Origin: Theobroma cacao
Lineage: Eukaryota > Streptophyta > Magnoliopsida > Malvales > Malvaceae
DNA: 64,000 bases
Reading direction: 5' to 3'
NCBI RefSeq assembly: GCF_000208745.1
Contig: NC_030854.1
Location: 16,121,659 to 16,185,658 of the forward strand
A program made the position numbers and the translations under genes. Shown in pieces: positions 10,226 through 22,753 of this stretch. The notes beneath the pieces are model-generated. The model was not told where the DNA came from, made no database searches, and saw only the letters and a program-made list of their open reading frames with translations. Position 1 is the first letter of the stretch. Each line of letters opens with the position of its first letter.

Positions 10226-12765
10226 ATAGCTAGGTCCACATTATCACACAAAATGAGCATCCAAAGCATAATATACATATCAATAAAATGTGAGAATGCA
10301 TGAACTATTCATATTGCACATTTCACAAGATAGAAACATTTCATCAAGGGCTTGTTCCCTAAATATATTTTTAAAGCAAAAACAATTGAAACTTTCAAAT
10401 GATTTATTTAAACAAGTAAGCACTTCCCAAAACATTTTCAAATGCAAGTTCACTCACCAGTCTTTGTTGATGTTTTGGTGGGCTCTAACTTCGATTAATG
10501 TTCCGAATGGAGGTGTGGTGTTTCGTTAGAACCTATCACACACAACAACATCGCCATCAACCCAACTGGGCATTAATACCATTCCGAAAGCTATTTCCTA
10601 AATAAAGTTCTACTAGTCATCCCTAACTAACTTCCAACTACTACTAAATGGCTATTATTTGCACTACTCTAGTCACACTAAAAATGAATAAACAACCTCG
10701 ACAATAAAACACTCACAAATCTAATTACTAGACATTATCAACAACTAAAGAGATTAACCCTAACTCATACTTGTCTTGATGGTCTTTGTAGTTGAATTCT
10801 CTTTCAAAATTCTTCAAGCTAATAAGGGAAATCACTCTCTCTCTCTCTTTCTCTCTTTCTCTACACATCCAGCTAGTGATTGAATGTACTAAAGAAAGGC
10901 TTTTGAGGGCTGTTGAGGTGTAAAAGTGGAAGAACATGAAAACCCCTATGAAGGAGTGGGCAAAAGCATGAAATTTAAGGTTAGTTTGAGAGGGTGGTGG
11001 AAGCTTTGAGAGAAGCTTTCATGGAGGATGAAAGAAACGTGAGGTGGGAGGAAGAAGAAGAATAAGCTGCTAGAAAAATGAGGAAGCTGCTGGAGGAATG
11101 AGATATTTATGCTTAAAGTTTATCCAAGTTTCATACAATTTACCAAAATGCCCTCAACAAGGTGACTTTGTCTTCATCCTATCCTTTGTGCAGTTTTTTT
11201 ACTTCTTTGACATTAAAACAAAATCCTTAATATTTTAGAAATACTCAGGGTTCATGAAAACGTAAAATTTTTTGCTTGAGATGTAAAATGATCGTTTTAC
11301 CCCTACTATGAAAATTATCAGTATTTCTATCTTTTTCATTTATTTATCATGATATACATCATTCATTTATTCCTTAGGCCTACTTAGGCCTTAATAATAT
11401 TAGGAAATCTACTTTTAGGAACTCACTACGAAAATGACAAAATTACCCTTGGTCCGTGTTATCACGTCTACTTCTAGTTACGAGTCTATGGAGGTCGAGG
11501 TTTCATAATATGAAAGTACTAGGTGTCACACTACAACTTTCACACTTATCACTTTGCCCAGTTCAAACCATATTAAGGTGAAAATCACATTCAATGATGA
11601 TAGATAAATGTTGTTTTACATAAGGCAGCGTGGCGACTCAAGCGAGGCTTTGAGTTACTCATGGTCGCGGTGTTGAAGGAGATACCATTGCAACACTGAG
11701 AGAATCTTGGCCACAACATTGAGTTAGTGAGGAGCATCATACAAATGTCTAAGAGTAAACCGTCGTGGTGCCACCTTGATTTCAAAAAATAAAATATTGA
11801 TGGAAAATTGGAAAGTAAGGCACCTTGCACTTATTTAAGAAACATTTTAAGAGCATTCGGAGGAAAGGACAACAACAGCTTTTTTGGAGCTTTGAAGATA
11901 AGAATCAAGGAAGAAATCAAGAGCAATTGAGAGAGATTTAAGATCAACTAGGCTTCAACATTAGTTTATTTCTCTCTTTTGTGTTATTTTTATTTCTTGT
12001 TTTGAATTCATGGCTAAATTTCTTTGGATAGTGTTTTATTTAGATATCATGAACTAATTTGCATCTCTAAGATTGTGGTGGACTTCAATATGTATTATGA
12101 ATACTTGTTTTCCTATTATTTATCATGAATGGGTATCGTTTTACTTATTCAAGTATGTTCTTAATGCCCTTAATTGCTTGATCAACAATTAATTGATACG
12201 TGAATGTAATTGAAACTCGACAGAGAGATTTAAGGTTGGATTAAAATCTGAATAGTGTATGTTCACATCACTTACATGATCTAATTCGCGATTCAGGTAG
12301 ACATACGCCAATTGCTATACATGGTCAGATTAGGACACTTGCGTAATGAACACAATTTAATTGATTCCTATGGTGAACTAATTAAGTTGGTATTTGTGCT
12401 AGTATCTTAATGGAGACTTTTCCATAGCTATGGATTCTAAGTTAGTAAAACCACCCAGGAAAGATAAATAACAAGAAAAGTTGGTATCAGATGAAATGTT
12501 AATGAACCCATGATTCTAGGTCTTTAATCTACTGCTTTTCTCAATATATTTGATTTCCCTTGGTTAATTTAGTGTTACTTTTAAATTTTGTTTTTGATTA
12601 GCTTTTCAATTTTCAAATTGCTTAAATAAGAAATATTTCTTATACAATTTTAGTATTTAGTAAAACATTAGAAACAAATCCTTATGGGAACAATAATCTG
12701 GACTTACTATTAATATCACTTGTTCGATACGTATACTTACGTGTGCAAAATTGACAACAAGTTTT

Positions 12766-12783
12766 TGGCACCATTGCTGAGGA
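12766..12783 (+). other. Ath-1 primer-binding site
   Basis: TGGCACCATTGCTGAGGA, six bases after the LTR end. It differs at two positions from the Ath-2 site at 55892-55909 (minus strand). Sites of this form are typical of Athila/Tat elements and are thought to pair with the 3' end of a tRNA, probably tRNA-Asp. Confidence 0.72.
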
Positions 12784-12880
12784 ATTTTGTTTTCTTTATT
12801 ATTTCCTAATATTAAAATTTTATAGATTAGTCTTAATTTAAGTTTTCTTTCTTTGTTTTACAAGTCTGTTCAATCGTTGT

Positions 12881-14440
12881 ATGAGAAGAGCAAACCACTT
12901 GGAGACTATCTCGTTTGATCCAAAAATTGAGAACATTTAGACTTTGACAAGAAAATCAACAAGGTGTTGCTCCAATAAATACAATGGCTAATCGATAGGG
13001 TGAACAATAAATCCAAGAGCGCATAGTAGCTAAAAATCATTACTTAAGGGATTATGTTGTTCCTTTGCTACAAGGAATTCCATTAAGCATTCGAAGGCTA
13101 GCTATTCAAGTAAAAAATTTGGAGATCAAGCCGGCTATCATCACCATGATTCAAACCTCAGTCCAGTTTGGGGGCCTTCCAAATGATGATCCAAATGGCC
13201 ATATATCAAACTTCTTGGAGATTTGTTATACTTTTAAACATAATGGTGTCACGGATGATGCAATTCAATTGAAGCTTTTTCCTTTCTCATTGAGGGATAA
13301 AACTAAAGCATGGTTGATACACTCCTTACTAGCTCAATAACAACATGGGATGATCTTGTTTAGAAGTCCCTTGCCAAATTTTTTTTTTTCAACTAAGACA
13401 GCTAAAATGAGGAATGATATTACATCATTCATGTGACAAGATTCTGAATCATTGTGCGAAGCTGGGGAAAGATACAAAGAATTACTTTGACGTTGTCCTC
13501 ATCATGGTCTTCTAAAGTGGCTTCAAGTACAAAATTTATGTAATGGTTTGAGTTGACATGTTCGAATCACCATTGATGTTGCTACGGGAAAAGCTTTAAT
13601 GGCTGAATCAATTGATGAGGCATATAATTTGTTGGAAGAAATGGTTACAAACAATTACTAGTGGCTAGTGGAGTGATCAATGCATAGGAAAGTAAATGGA
13701 ATTCATGATGTAGAAACCATGTTAGCATTATCTACTTAGGTAGCTATTTTAACAAAGAACTTGAATCTTTTGGTACTAACTCCATTCAAAGTACTTCTAT
13801 AGTGTGTGAGTACTATGGAGATAATCATGCAAGCCATCAGTGTCCTAGCTCAATGAACACAATGCAATTTATGGGTAATAGGTACCAAAAAAACCCTTCC
13901 TTAAACACGTACAACCTAGGGTGGAGGAATTATCCCAATTCCTCTTAGGCTAATAATCAAAGGTCACCATCAACTTCAAGGCCAAATGCACCTCCAAGAT
14001 TCCAACAGCAAGCCAGAGCACCACTCTCAGAAAAGAAACCAACTATAGAATATTTACCAAGGCAGTACAAGGCACAGAAAGATAGCATCATACAAAGTCA
14101 AATAGCTCTCATTTAGAATCAAGCAGCCTCACTTTGAAACCTTGAGACTCAGGTTGGTCAACTTTCCAATTTATTAAACAACCAACCTCAAGGAACACTA
14201 CGTAGTGATACAGAGGCAAACCCAATGAGAGAGGGCAAAGAATATGTCAAGGTCATCATTTTGTGAAGTGGAAAGGAAATTGAAAGCAAACCATAAGAAG
14301 TTGCACAACAAGACAAAATTATGGAGAATAGAAATCAAATTTCAAAATCTAGTGATCAATGTCATACAGAAGTGACTAAGGCAACTGCACCACCACCACT
14401 TTTTCCTCAATATTTCAATAAGCAGCAAGAGGAGAGTTAG
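12881..14440 (+). pseudogene. Ath-1 gag, decayed
   Basis: Gag is the structural protein that forms the particle around the element RNA. The likely start is ATG 12881, matching the Ath-2 gag N-terminus. The longest open piece, 13065-13340, shares the block QFGGLPNDDPN with Ath-2 (QFGSLPNDDPN) and continues through SLRDKTKAWL. Homology resumes in another frame after 13340 (RCPHHG, SIDEAYNLLEE). A zinc knuckle is at 13805-13843, with spacing C-x2-x-x3-H-x4-C, but its second cysteine is tyrosine, so it would not bind zinc normally. At least ten stops and several frameshifts are present. Gag and protease would originally have formed one polyprotein. Confidence 0.78.
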
Positions 14441-17008
14441 TTTCAGATATTTATAAACGTATTTAAAAAGCTTTACATCAACATTCCATTTACAGAAGGA
14501 CTAAAGCAAATGCCATCTTATGTAAAATTTCTGAAGGACATTCTATAAAAAAAAAGAAGATTAGGTGAGTTTGAGATAGTAGCACTCATTGAAGAGTGCA
14601 ATGCAATCATTCAAAATAAGCTCCCTCCAAAACTTAAAGACCCAGGTAGTTTTACTACTCCATACAAGTGCATTATTCTTTGCTAAGGCTTTGAATTAAC
14701 TAAAGGTGGGTATTAATTTGATGCCATTGTCAATCTATAACAAGTTGGGTTTGGGCAAGATCAAACTTGTTACCATTGGAAGATCTTTTGTCACGACCCG
14801 GAATTCCCATCGAGCCCGTGACAACCATCGCGATGTCTCGATTGACATTCATTACTCGGAATGCCAACCGAAACCTCGCAAGGCTTTCGCATCAATTTTA
14901 CTTCTCCCTTATGAGCAATAGTTATTAAATACCATGTTTTAAATAAATATAGACCAATTTCAAATCAAAAACAATCAAAAAGTAATTTTTATTACACAGG
15001 GGTATTTTGGTCATTTTATCCAAAAATTTTGAACCCTGGTAAAAATATGATATACGAGTAATAAGCATCCATTTCATGTCTAAAAATAAGTTTCGTTGTC
15101 TAATTCATCAATTTAAAGTGAAATTATAGCTATTCAAATTAAATAAAATATTTCATTTTCTTATAAAACAATATTTATAGAACTTTGCGTAAATAATTTT
15201 TGTAGTGTAAAAGCAAAATAAATTCATACATATAGTGGCACACATAGTCAGGTATACAAAATATTCTACAATGACATGTGGGCTCTCAAAATAAACATAT
15301 ATGTACAAGACTATGGACTTACGATTTCTAAGCGTGCAAACCCAAAAGCAAACCCTCGACATAATCAACGGACTGCAGATTGCCCTGAACCTGAAATGGG
15401 TGAAAAGAAGGGGTGAGTTTTTATAAACCCAGTGAGTAAGCAAATTTCATCTATAACATCTAAAGCCGAGTAAATGGAGACAATTTAAAACATCTTAGTA
15501 CAATATGATTCATAACATCAAATCTCATTTCAACCCATATAAATCAATTACATTTCATCAAAAAAATAATTAACAAGGCTTATGTTTTCTTAAAAACTTG
15601 GCTCGTGCCAAAAATTAGTACTCGATGATGCCTTGTGTCGGGTATCCAACCGAGTCCGCCAAGGTAGTTAAAAAGACATATACACATAAAACATGTTTTC
15701 ACGTTTAAAAACATAGCCGTTCCTTAGCGTTGGCTGAGTTTCACTTTCACGTGGTGGTTAGGCTTGAAGTGAACTCTAAACTTTACCTTAGGAGATACCC
15801 TCCGCGCCTCTCGTACTAAGGTAAATATAACGGGGTTCACCGTGCCCCTCTAATAGGCTGGTCCACGAAAACCTACCCATTGCAGTAAGCTAAATACATA
15901 ACCCACCAAATCAATAAAATTTTAGCAGCATAACATGGCTAATATAGTACTATCCAACCTGTCAATGTAAGACAAACCAATTTATATAATTCACAAAACC
16001 ATAATTTCAGCCATTCATGCTACCACAATTTCATAAGCCATCAGTTCAAATCATATATACATATATAATACAAATGTGTAGCCTCCACTTACTCTATTTT
16101 GAAAATCAACATTTAGTTTCAGAATAATTTATAAATCTCATTCATTTAACCAACATTTAAAATGTAAAACATAATAATTTGCAAATTAAGTGCCTTATTC
16201 TTTAAAATCTTAAAAGAAGTATAAACCACTTTAGATAATTAAGATGAACATCTGATTACTCACTATAATGGGAATTTGGAGTGGTTGGAGTACTCTTATT
16301 CTCGGTCCTCTGGCATGATATGTTTGCCTTTATCAGAGGGTTCAGCACCTACCCACAATACACAATACGTAATTCAATACATTGGTGTCAAATTGTTATA
16401 AAACTATTTCAGACTCTATATGAATGCATGAAATTGAATGAGAAATGTTCGGATAGTCACTTAGAGACGATGCTCTACGTAGGTTCAATTGTGATCGGAA
16501 TGAATTTGTATTCGACCTAATTCGAACTATACACCATTGATTTAACCAAAACATGCGATTCAACTCCAAATATATTCATTACACTCCCAATAATCTAATA
16601 CACCAAAGCATTACAATGAACTTGATTTTTGACTAACTTCACCATTTTTCGAAATTCATTCCATTTTCGAACTAACATACTAATCAATGTCTACACAGTC
16701 TCATAAATCTATATATATATCATTAGGAATCAAATCCAAGTCCATTTACTCTGATTTTCTCATTTTCCATCAAGCCATTTTCTAAAGGAACTATATTTTT
16801 CATTAATCGGTTTCGATATCCAACACCATAATTCATAAATTCGTAGCTAAATAACATGAAATACAACCAAATCCATCATCAACATGCCCTATAGAAAATT
16901 TAGCCAAATAAGGGTGGTTGAAGAACATGTGATTTTCTTACTTGTTTTTCCTTCCAAACATCACAAAATGACTAAAAACACTAGGATATTATGAAATCTA
17001 GCAAAATT

Positions 17009-20000
17009 TGTCATGACCCGGAACTCCCATCGAGCTTGGGACAACCGCCGCGACGTCTTGATAAACATTCATTATCCGGAATGTCAATCGAAACCTCGCA
17101 AGGCTTAACATCAGTTTTTCTCACTTCCCCTATGAGTATTAGTCACTAAAATTATGTTTTGAGAGATTATAAACTATTTCCAGATCAAAACAATAGAAAA
17201 GCAATTTTTTTCTCAGAGGGGCATTTTGGTCATTTTTCCTCAAAAATCTCAAAATCCGCTAAAAATGTAGTATACGAGTACAAAACACATAATTCATAAT
17301 CAAGAATAAGTTTAAACATCTAAAACCTTCATTTAAAATGAAATTATGATTATTTGGATATAAAAAGAATAAAAGAAATATTCAATAAAATATTTTATTT
17401 TCTTATAAAATAATATTTTTAGAGTTATACGTAAATAATTTTTTTGTACCAGTGTAAAAGCAAAATAAATTAATATATATTGTAATACAGTAAGCCAGAG
17501 TATTTAGTTTAATTTACAACAACTAGTGGGCCCTCGAATAACTAAAAGTACGAAAGACTGTGAACCTACAGCTTGGAGGATGCAAATCCAATGGTAGCCT
17601 CGATGAAATCAGCTATCTACAACCTATTTTGAGCCTGAAATGGGTGGAAATGAGGGTGGTGAGATTATATTATCCTAGTGAGTAAACAAATACCATCTAA
17701 AATATCTAAAGCCGAGTAAATGGAGACAAATAAAATAGTTTAAGATACTACAATTCATCACCTTTCAACTTGTTTCAACTAAGTAAAATCAATTCATATA
17801 AATCGAGTAATCAACATGGCTTATGAATTTCTTAAAACTTTGGCTCGTGCCAAAATCATTCTCATACCCAGTTATCAGGGATACCTTAATCGAGGGCTAT
17901 CCCAACCGAGTCTGCCAAGGTTGTTAAAAGTTATGTACGCATAAATCATGTTTTTATTTTGAAAACATAGCCATTCCTTGGCATTGGCTGAGTTCACCCT
18001 CACGTGGTGGTTTGGCGTGAAGTGAACTCTAAAGTTATACCTCGGGAGTTACCCTACTTGCCTCTCCAACCAAGGTAAGATATAACGGGATTTCGTGCCC
18101 CTCTAATAGGCTGATCCACAAAAAACCCACCCACTACAACAAGCTAAACCCACCAAACAATAAAATTCAATAGCATGACATGGCAATTATTTTATTTTAT
18201 TTTACGGCCTTTCAAGGCAAATCAACAATTTATACATTTCCAACACATTTATCAAATCAAACATTCATGCCAATATTGCCATAAGCCAATTCATTAGAAT
18301 CATGAATTTACAACACACAAAAATAGTCTCCGATTACTCTATTTTCAAACCATCATTCAATTTTAAAACAATTTTATGAAATCATTTCTTTAAATCACAT
18401 TTTGTTTATAAAATAGAAAAATTAATCATTTAATTCATTTTTCCTAAAATTCACAAAATCGGATAAAACATACTTTAGATAATTAAGATGATGATAAGGT
18501 TACTCACTATTTCAGGAGTCGAATTCCAAGTACTCTGATTCTTGATCCTCGGGTACTATCTCTTTACTTTTATCAGAATGCTCACCACCTAGACATAATG
18601 CACAATAAGCCATTTACTACATTGTACTAAATTGTTATAAAACCAATTCAGGCTTTATACTAATGTATGAAATGGGATGCAAATTGTTCGGATTATTGTC
18701 TAAACACGATGTTATACACAAATTTAGTTGTGTACCTAAATTAAGCAATATTGGCCTAATTCGATCTATCACTCGATTAATTGGCCAATACGTCCAATTC
18801 AACTCCAAATAATTTCATTTTTCTCCTAATACTCCAAATCATCAAACACAAATTAAATCACTTGAAATCTGGTAAAATCATCCTCACATTTTCTCTTGGA
18901 AAATTTGGCCATGGTGGGTGCATCAACACTATAATTTTTCCTACTTGATTCTCACACCATAAATCACTAATTCCTAACCAAATCCCTTGAAATAAAATCA
19001 AAATCATCCTTAATATTCCACATGGAGAATTCGGCCAATGATGGGTGATGGGAGAACATGAATTTTTCTTCCTTGATTTTCATGCTACACATCACCAATC
19101 AACTAAAAACACTAAAATACATTGAAATCTAACTAAATCAAGCATAAAAACCTTTCTCCTAGGGTTTGATCAGAACACTATCCTTCATGATATCTTGTGA
19201 TTCAACCATGGAAAATGCAAAATAATGCATGGGAAAGGTAGATCACAAGTCAAAATCAAAAAAAATTTACGTTTGATTGCTTGATTACTTGAAATCCACC
19301 ATTTTCTCTTGAATTTCACCCTAGGGTTCTTGTTCTTCCTTTTTCTTCCTTTGTTCTTACTTTGGCCAGCCATATGAAGAAAAATAGGCTGATTTTGTGC
19401 TAATTTATGAGGAAAATAATAAATGGATGAGATTTTGACACATGTCACCATTCCATTGGTCCATATTTCATACTTAGCCATTAAGCAATCTTTCTCCACC
19501 ACTTAAATATCCTCAATTATCCATGATAATATTGGGTAAAATCCATGTGCTGGACAAGTGTTGGGTGGTGTAAAATTACAATTTTGCCCTTGGGGTGGCA
19601 AAATAACTATTTTACCCCTATGCTCGAGAAAATGTCGGAAATAAAATTTTTCACTTCTCAAACTCAAATTATGTTCTAAATAGTCAATCTTGATCAAAAA
19701 CTTCTTTCAACATTCCAATTTTAACCTCGGGTGGCAAAATGATCATTTTACCCTTAGGTCATGAAAATTCTCATTTGACTACAAATTAGTCCTCGAACTC
19801 CGAATCACCATTTTAAGTCATTATGGGGTTTTAAAATTCTCAATTTCATCTTAAAATCTCTATTTGGTCTAGTTTGAGGCTTAATTCAACTTAATTGTAC
19901 CATTTGGTACATTGCCGTCCTTCAACGATTTCCAAGGTACCCAAGTAAGCAAACATGCATTCTTATGTAAGAATGGCATAATAAACATATTGTAGAGTCA

Positions 20001-20009
20001 GGCTTGACA
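17009..20009 (-). mobile_element. T2 solo LTR, inner copy inside the outer T2 LTR
   Basis: It begins TGTCATGACCCGG and ends GGCTTGACA with a perfect TSD, AAATT (17004-17008 and 20010-20014). Length is 3001 bases, in the same orientation as its host LTR. Because the pair lie close together and are alike, they could be misread as the two LTRs of one element, but the separate TSDs show two insertions. Confidence 0.9.
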
Positions 20010-20197
20010 AAATTCATCACCAAAACTTCTCTCTCTAGATTTGACCAGAAAAGGTTCCCTCTTGAAAACTTGAATTTCAGCCATGGATAATGAAAAAGAA
20101 TGTAAAGGAAAGGTAGATCACAAGCTAAAATTAAAAAATCTTACCTTTACTTGCTTGATTCCTTGAAATCCAACAATTTCCTTTGAATTTTTCCTTT

Positions 20198-20248
20198 TTA
20201 GGGATTTTTCTTCTTTTTTTCTCTTTGTTCCCTTGCTTGGCCAGCCAT
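20198..20248 (-). CDS. Short conserved ORF after the T2 promoter (16 aa)
   Basis: The frame starts ATG-GCT-GGC-CAA (MAGQ) and ends at a stop 17 codons on; the rest is rich in Lys, Arg, Glu and Gln. A TTTATAAA box lies about 30 bases upstream (20278-20285). The T2 copy at 42394-42444 has a frame of exactly the same length starting MAGQ. It may be a leader (upstream) ORF of the LTR transcript, or simply a purine-rich leader. No known family is recognised. Confidence 0.35.
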   Translation of the reverse strand: MAGQAREQREKKKKNP

Positions 20249-20277
20249 AAGAGTGAAATGGGAGAAGCTTAAGTCGG

Positions 20278-20285
20278 TTTATAAA
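20278..20285 (-). promoter_or_regulatory. T2 LTR TATA box
   Basis: TTTATAAA on the minus strand, about 30 bases upstream of the ATGGCTGGCCAA start. The arrangement is the same at 42356-42363 and 63384-63390. Confidence 0.6.
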
Positions 20286-21083
20286 GGAAAATCATAAAAA
20301 TATTAAAGCTTGACACATGTCACCACTTGATTGGTCCATGATTAAAAACTTAACCATTAAGCAATTTCTCACCACCACATGTAATCCCATAATTATCCAA
20401 AGTATAAAGTGATAGTAGGTGAAATTCATGGGCTTGACAAGTGTCATGGTGGTGTAAAATTTCAATTACGTCCTCATGGACAAGTGAAATGATCGTTTTG
20501 CCCTTATACTCGAAAAATGTCAAAATTGAAATTTTTCACTCCAAAATTTCAAATTATGCTCAAAGTAGTCAAACTTGGTCAAAAATCTCATCCAACATTC
20601 CAATTTTGCCCTTGGATGGCAAAATGACCATTTTGCCCCTACGTTATGAAAATTCCCGAATTAACTCCAAATCAATCCTCGAATTCCGAATCGTCATATG
20701 AAGACATTTTAAGGTTCAATATCTCTCAAATGCATCTTAAAATCTCTATTTGGAATAATTTAAGGCTTTAATCAACTTAATTGTACCACTAGGTACAATA
20801 CCAACTTTTAACGATTTTTTGATACATTCACTTATGCAAACATTCTATCAAGCACATGAATGACATGACAAGTATATAATAGACTAAGGCTTGACATCTT
20901 TTTTACGAATAGCCAAAGCACTCATTAATGTTGAGAAATGAGAACTTACCTTGCGAGTACAAGATTAAGAAGTAACATTTAAAACTTTTTATGCCTTAAA
21001 GTTTACTAATGATCATGATAAGTGTTTTATAGTTAATGTGGTAGATATGGACACAAGTGAAGTCTTTATGACAAATCATCCTA

Positions 21084-22727
21084 ATGACCCACTTTAAGTA
21101 TCATTGATTTCTGAATTTGAGCCTAATAATGAAAAAGTTATAGAATGTGTTAATGCATTGAATGCCCTATCTTGGATATTGGGAACCCAATTTGAATTAT
21201 TAGATTTGTCTTTCTCTTCATCCTCACTGGTGAAACCTTCAATTGGCGATCCCCCTAAATTAGATATCAAATCATTGCCAAATTATTTGAAATATCCATA
21301 TTTTGTAAACTCATATACTATTCTAGTTATTGTTGCATCTGATCTTGCTAATAAGTAAGAAGAAAAGTGCTTAAACTTTTGACAAAGCACAAAAAGGCAC
21401 TTAGGTGATCAATAGCTGATATTAAGGGGATAAGTCTATCAATATGCATCCATGAAATTTTGTTAGAGGATAATCACAAAGCCACTATTGAGCATCAAAG
21501 GAGATTGAATCCAATTATGAAAAAGGTAGTCAAGAAGGAAATAATCAAGTGGCTACATGCTGGCATCATTTATCCTATTTCGGATAGTGAATAAGTAAGC
21601 CTAGTGCAATGTGCACCAAAGAAAGGTGCGATGACAGTGGTGGCTAACGAAAATAATGAGCTTATTCCCACACTGACAGTCACTGAATGGAAAGTATGCA
21701 TTAACTATGGAAAGTTGAACAAGGCCACAAGGAAAGATTATTTTCCTTTTCCTTTCTTTGATGGATACTCAAGATATATAATCAGATTGCCATTATACCA
21801 GAAGATCAGGAGAAAACAACCGTCACATGTCCCTATGGTACATTCACATTTAGACAAATGCCATTTAGATTGTGTAATGCTCTAACCACATTTCAACAGT
21901 GCATGATGTCTATCTTCTCGGATCTGGTGGAGAAAACCATAAAGGTATTTATGGATGATTTCTTAGTTTTTGGCAATAATTTTGATAAATGTCTATTCAA
22001 TCTGGATATGGTATTACAAAGATGTGAAGAGACAAACATGGTTTTAAATTGAGAGAAATACCATTTTATGGTGTAAGAAGGCATTGCTCTCAGTCACAAG
22101 GTGTCAAGCAAAGGATTGAAGTCGACAAAGCCAAGATTGAGACCATCGAAAAGCTTCCCCCGCCAACCTCAATAAAAGGAATTCAGAGTTTCCTTGGACA
22201 TGTTAGTTCCTATTGTCGATTCATTATGGATTTTTTCAAAATTGCTAAACCTTTGTGCAATATTTTAGAAAAAGATATCCCATTTAAATTTGATGATGCA
22301 TGTCACGCTACATTTATAGAATTGAAAAAGAAGTTGATAACTGCACCCATTATTGTAGTTCTTGATTGGTCACTCCCATTTGAGCTTATGTGTGATACTA
22401 GTGATCATGCTGTAGGTGCAATTTAAGTATAGAGAAAGAATAAAATTTTTCATTCTATATATTATGCAACTAAAACCTTGAGTTAAACTCAAATGCACTA
22501 CACCACTATTGAGAAAGAATTATTAGCTATTATGTATGTATTTGACAAATTTCGCTCATACTTGATTGGCACTAAAGTTATTGTTAATACTAACCACTCT
22601 GCAATTAAGTATTTGATTGCTAAAAATGATGCCAAGCCAATGCTAATAAGAGGGATTCTGCTACTACAAGAATTTGATTTGGAAATCAGAGACAAAAAAG
22701 GTTCAAAAAATCAAGTTGCGGACCATT
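21084..22727 (+). pseudogene. Ath-1 reverse transcriptase and RNase H, decayed and truncated
   Basis: RT copies the element RNA into DNA and RNase H removes the template. From 21104 an Athila-type linker (KPSIGDPPKLDIKSLPNYL) leads into RT. Recognisable blocks are RRLNPIMKKVVKKEI near 21507, APKKGAMTVVANEN at 21613, KVCINYGKLN near 21695, and the catalytic FMDD box near 21950. The block between FPFPF and DGYS near 21750 is missing about 17 codons. RNase H follows (LMCDTSDHAVGAI near 22385, [10 protein letters not shown] at 22502, [14 protein letters not shown] near 22690). Frameshifts lie near 21790, 21860 and 22080, with many stops. The gene ends where the LTR-C element inserts after 22727. 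Confidence 0.83.
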
Positions 22728-22753
22728 TGTTAGGAATTTTGAGAACATGGTGT

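Larger units (their letters stand above)
6460..11530 (-). mobile_element. T1 solo LTR, minus orientation, itself interrupted
   Basis: It begins TGTCACGGCC on the plus strand and ends GGTGTCACA, flanked by a perfect five-base TSD, CTACA (6455-6459 and 11531-11535). On the minus strand it starts TGTGACACCTAG, like the T1 copies at 7255 and 42810. About 2.45 kb is its own sequence (6460-7254 and 9881-11530); the rest is the T1 copy at 7255-9875 plus its TSD. No internal region or ORF is present. Confidence 0.87.
6092..12759 (+). repeat. Ath-1 5' LTR (split)
   Basis: The LTR consists of 6092-6459 plus 11536-12759 (about 1.59 kb net), interrupted by the T1 solo LTR at 6460-11530 and its duplicated CTACA. 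The Ath-2 LTRs are 1509 and 1510 bases, so this is near full length. Across the join the sequence is continuous with a motif also seen in Ath-2, ending in ACTTTGCCCAGTTC. Confidence 0.78.
14789..20896 (-). mobile_element. T2 solo LTR, outer copy in Ath-1 protease
   Basis: It begins TGTCACGACCCGG and ends GGCTTGACA on the plus strand, with a perfect TSD, TCTTT (14784-14788 and 20897-20901). Its own sequence is about 3.10 kb (14789-17008 and 20015-20896), close to the 3.13 kb of the copy at 41737-47432. It carries a TATA box at 20278-20285 (minus strand) and the short ORF at 20198-20248. No internal region is present. Confidence 0.9.
14460..21080 (+). pseudogene. Ath-1 aspartic protease, split by a T2 LTR
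   Basis: The protease region starts near MPSYVKFLKDIL at about 14510, the same words as in the open Ath-2 protease at 53521-54045. It then runs through EFEIVALIEE and NKLPPKLKDPGSF. Around 14680-14730 the frame shifts and the catalytic Asp-Leu-Gly-Ala-Ser loop is not preserved; only GIN-LMPLSI remains. The T2 solo LTR at 14789-20896 then splits the gene, with a perfect TCTTT duplication on each side, and a short remnant resumes at 20902. The enzyme would have cut the Gag-Pol polyprotein. This copy cannot be active. Confidence 0.72.
6092..22727 (+). mobile_element. Ath-1, Athila-like Ty3/gypsy element, 5' part, heavily nested
   Basis: The order on the plus strand is 5' LTR, primer-binding site, gag, protease, RT and RNase H. 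It is cut at 22727 by the LTR-C element; integrase and 3' LTR are not in the window. The LTR starts TGATAACTCTATTATATAGA, close to the Ath-2 LTR start, and ends TTGACAACA. The lineage call rests on the gag and RT protein matches to Ath-2 and on the TTTTTGGCACCATTG primer-site region typical of Athila/Tat plant elements. Solo LTRs of T1 and T2 sit in its LTR and protease. Every reading frame is broken, so it is a dead copy. Confidence 0.82.

Noticed and set aside
14789..20896. One complete element with LTRs at 14789 and 17009
   Set aside because: The two T2 LTRs have separate perfect TSDs (TCTTT and AAATT) and no PBS, PPT or coding sequence between them.
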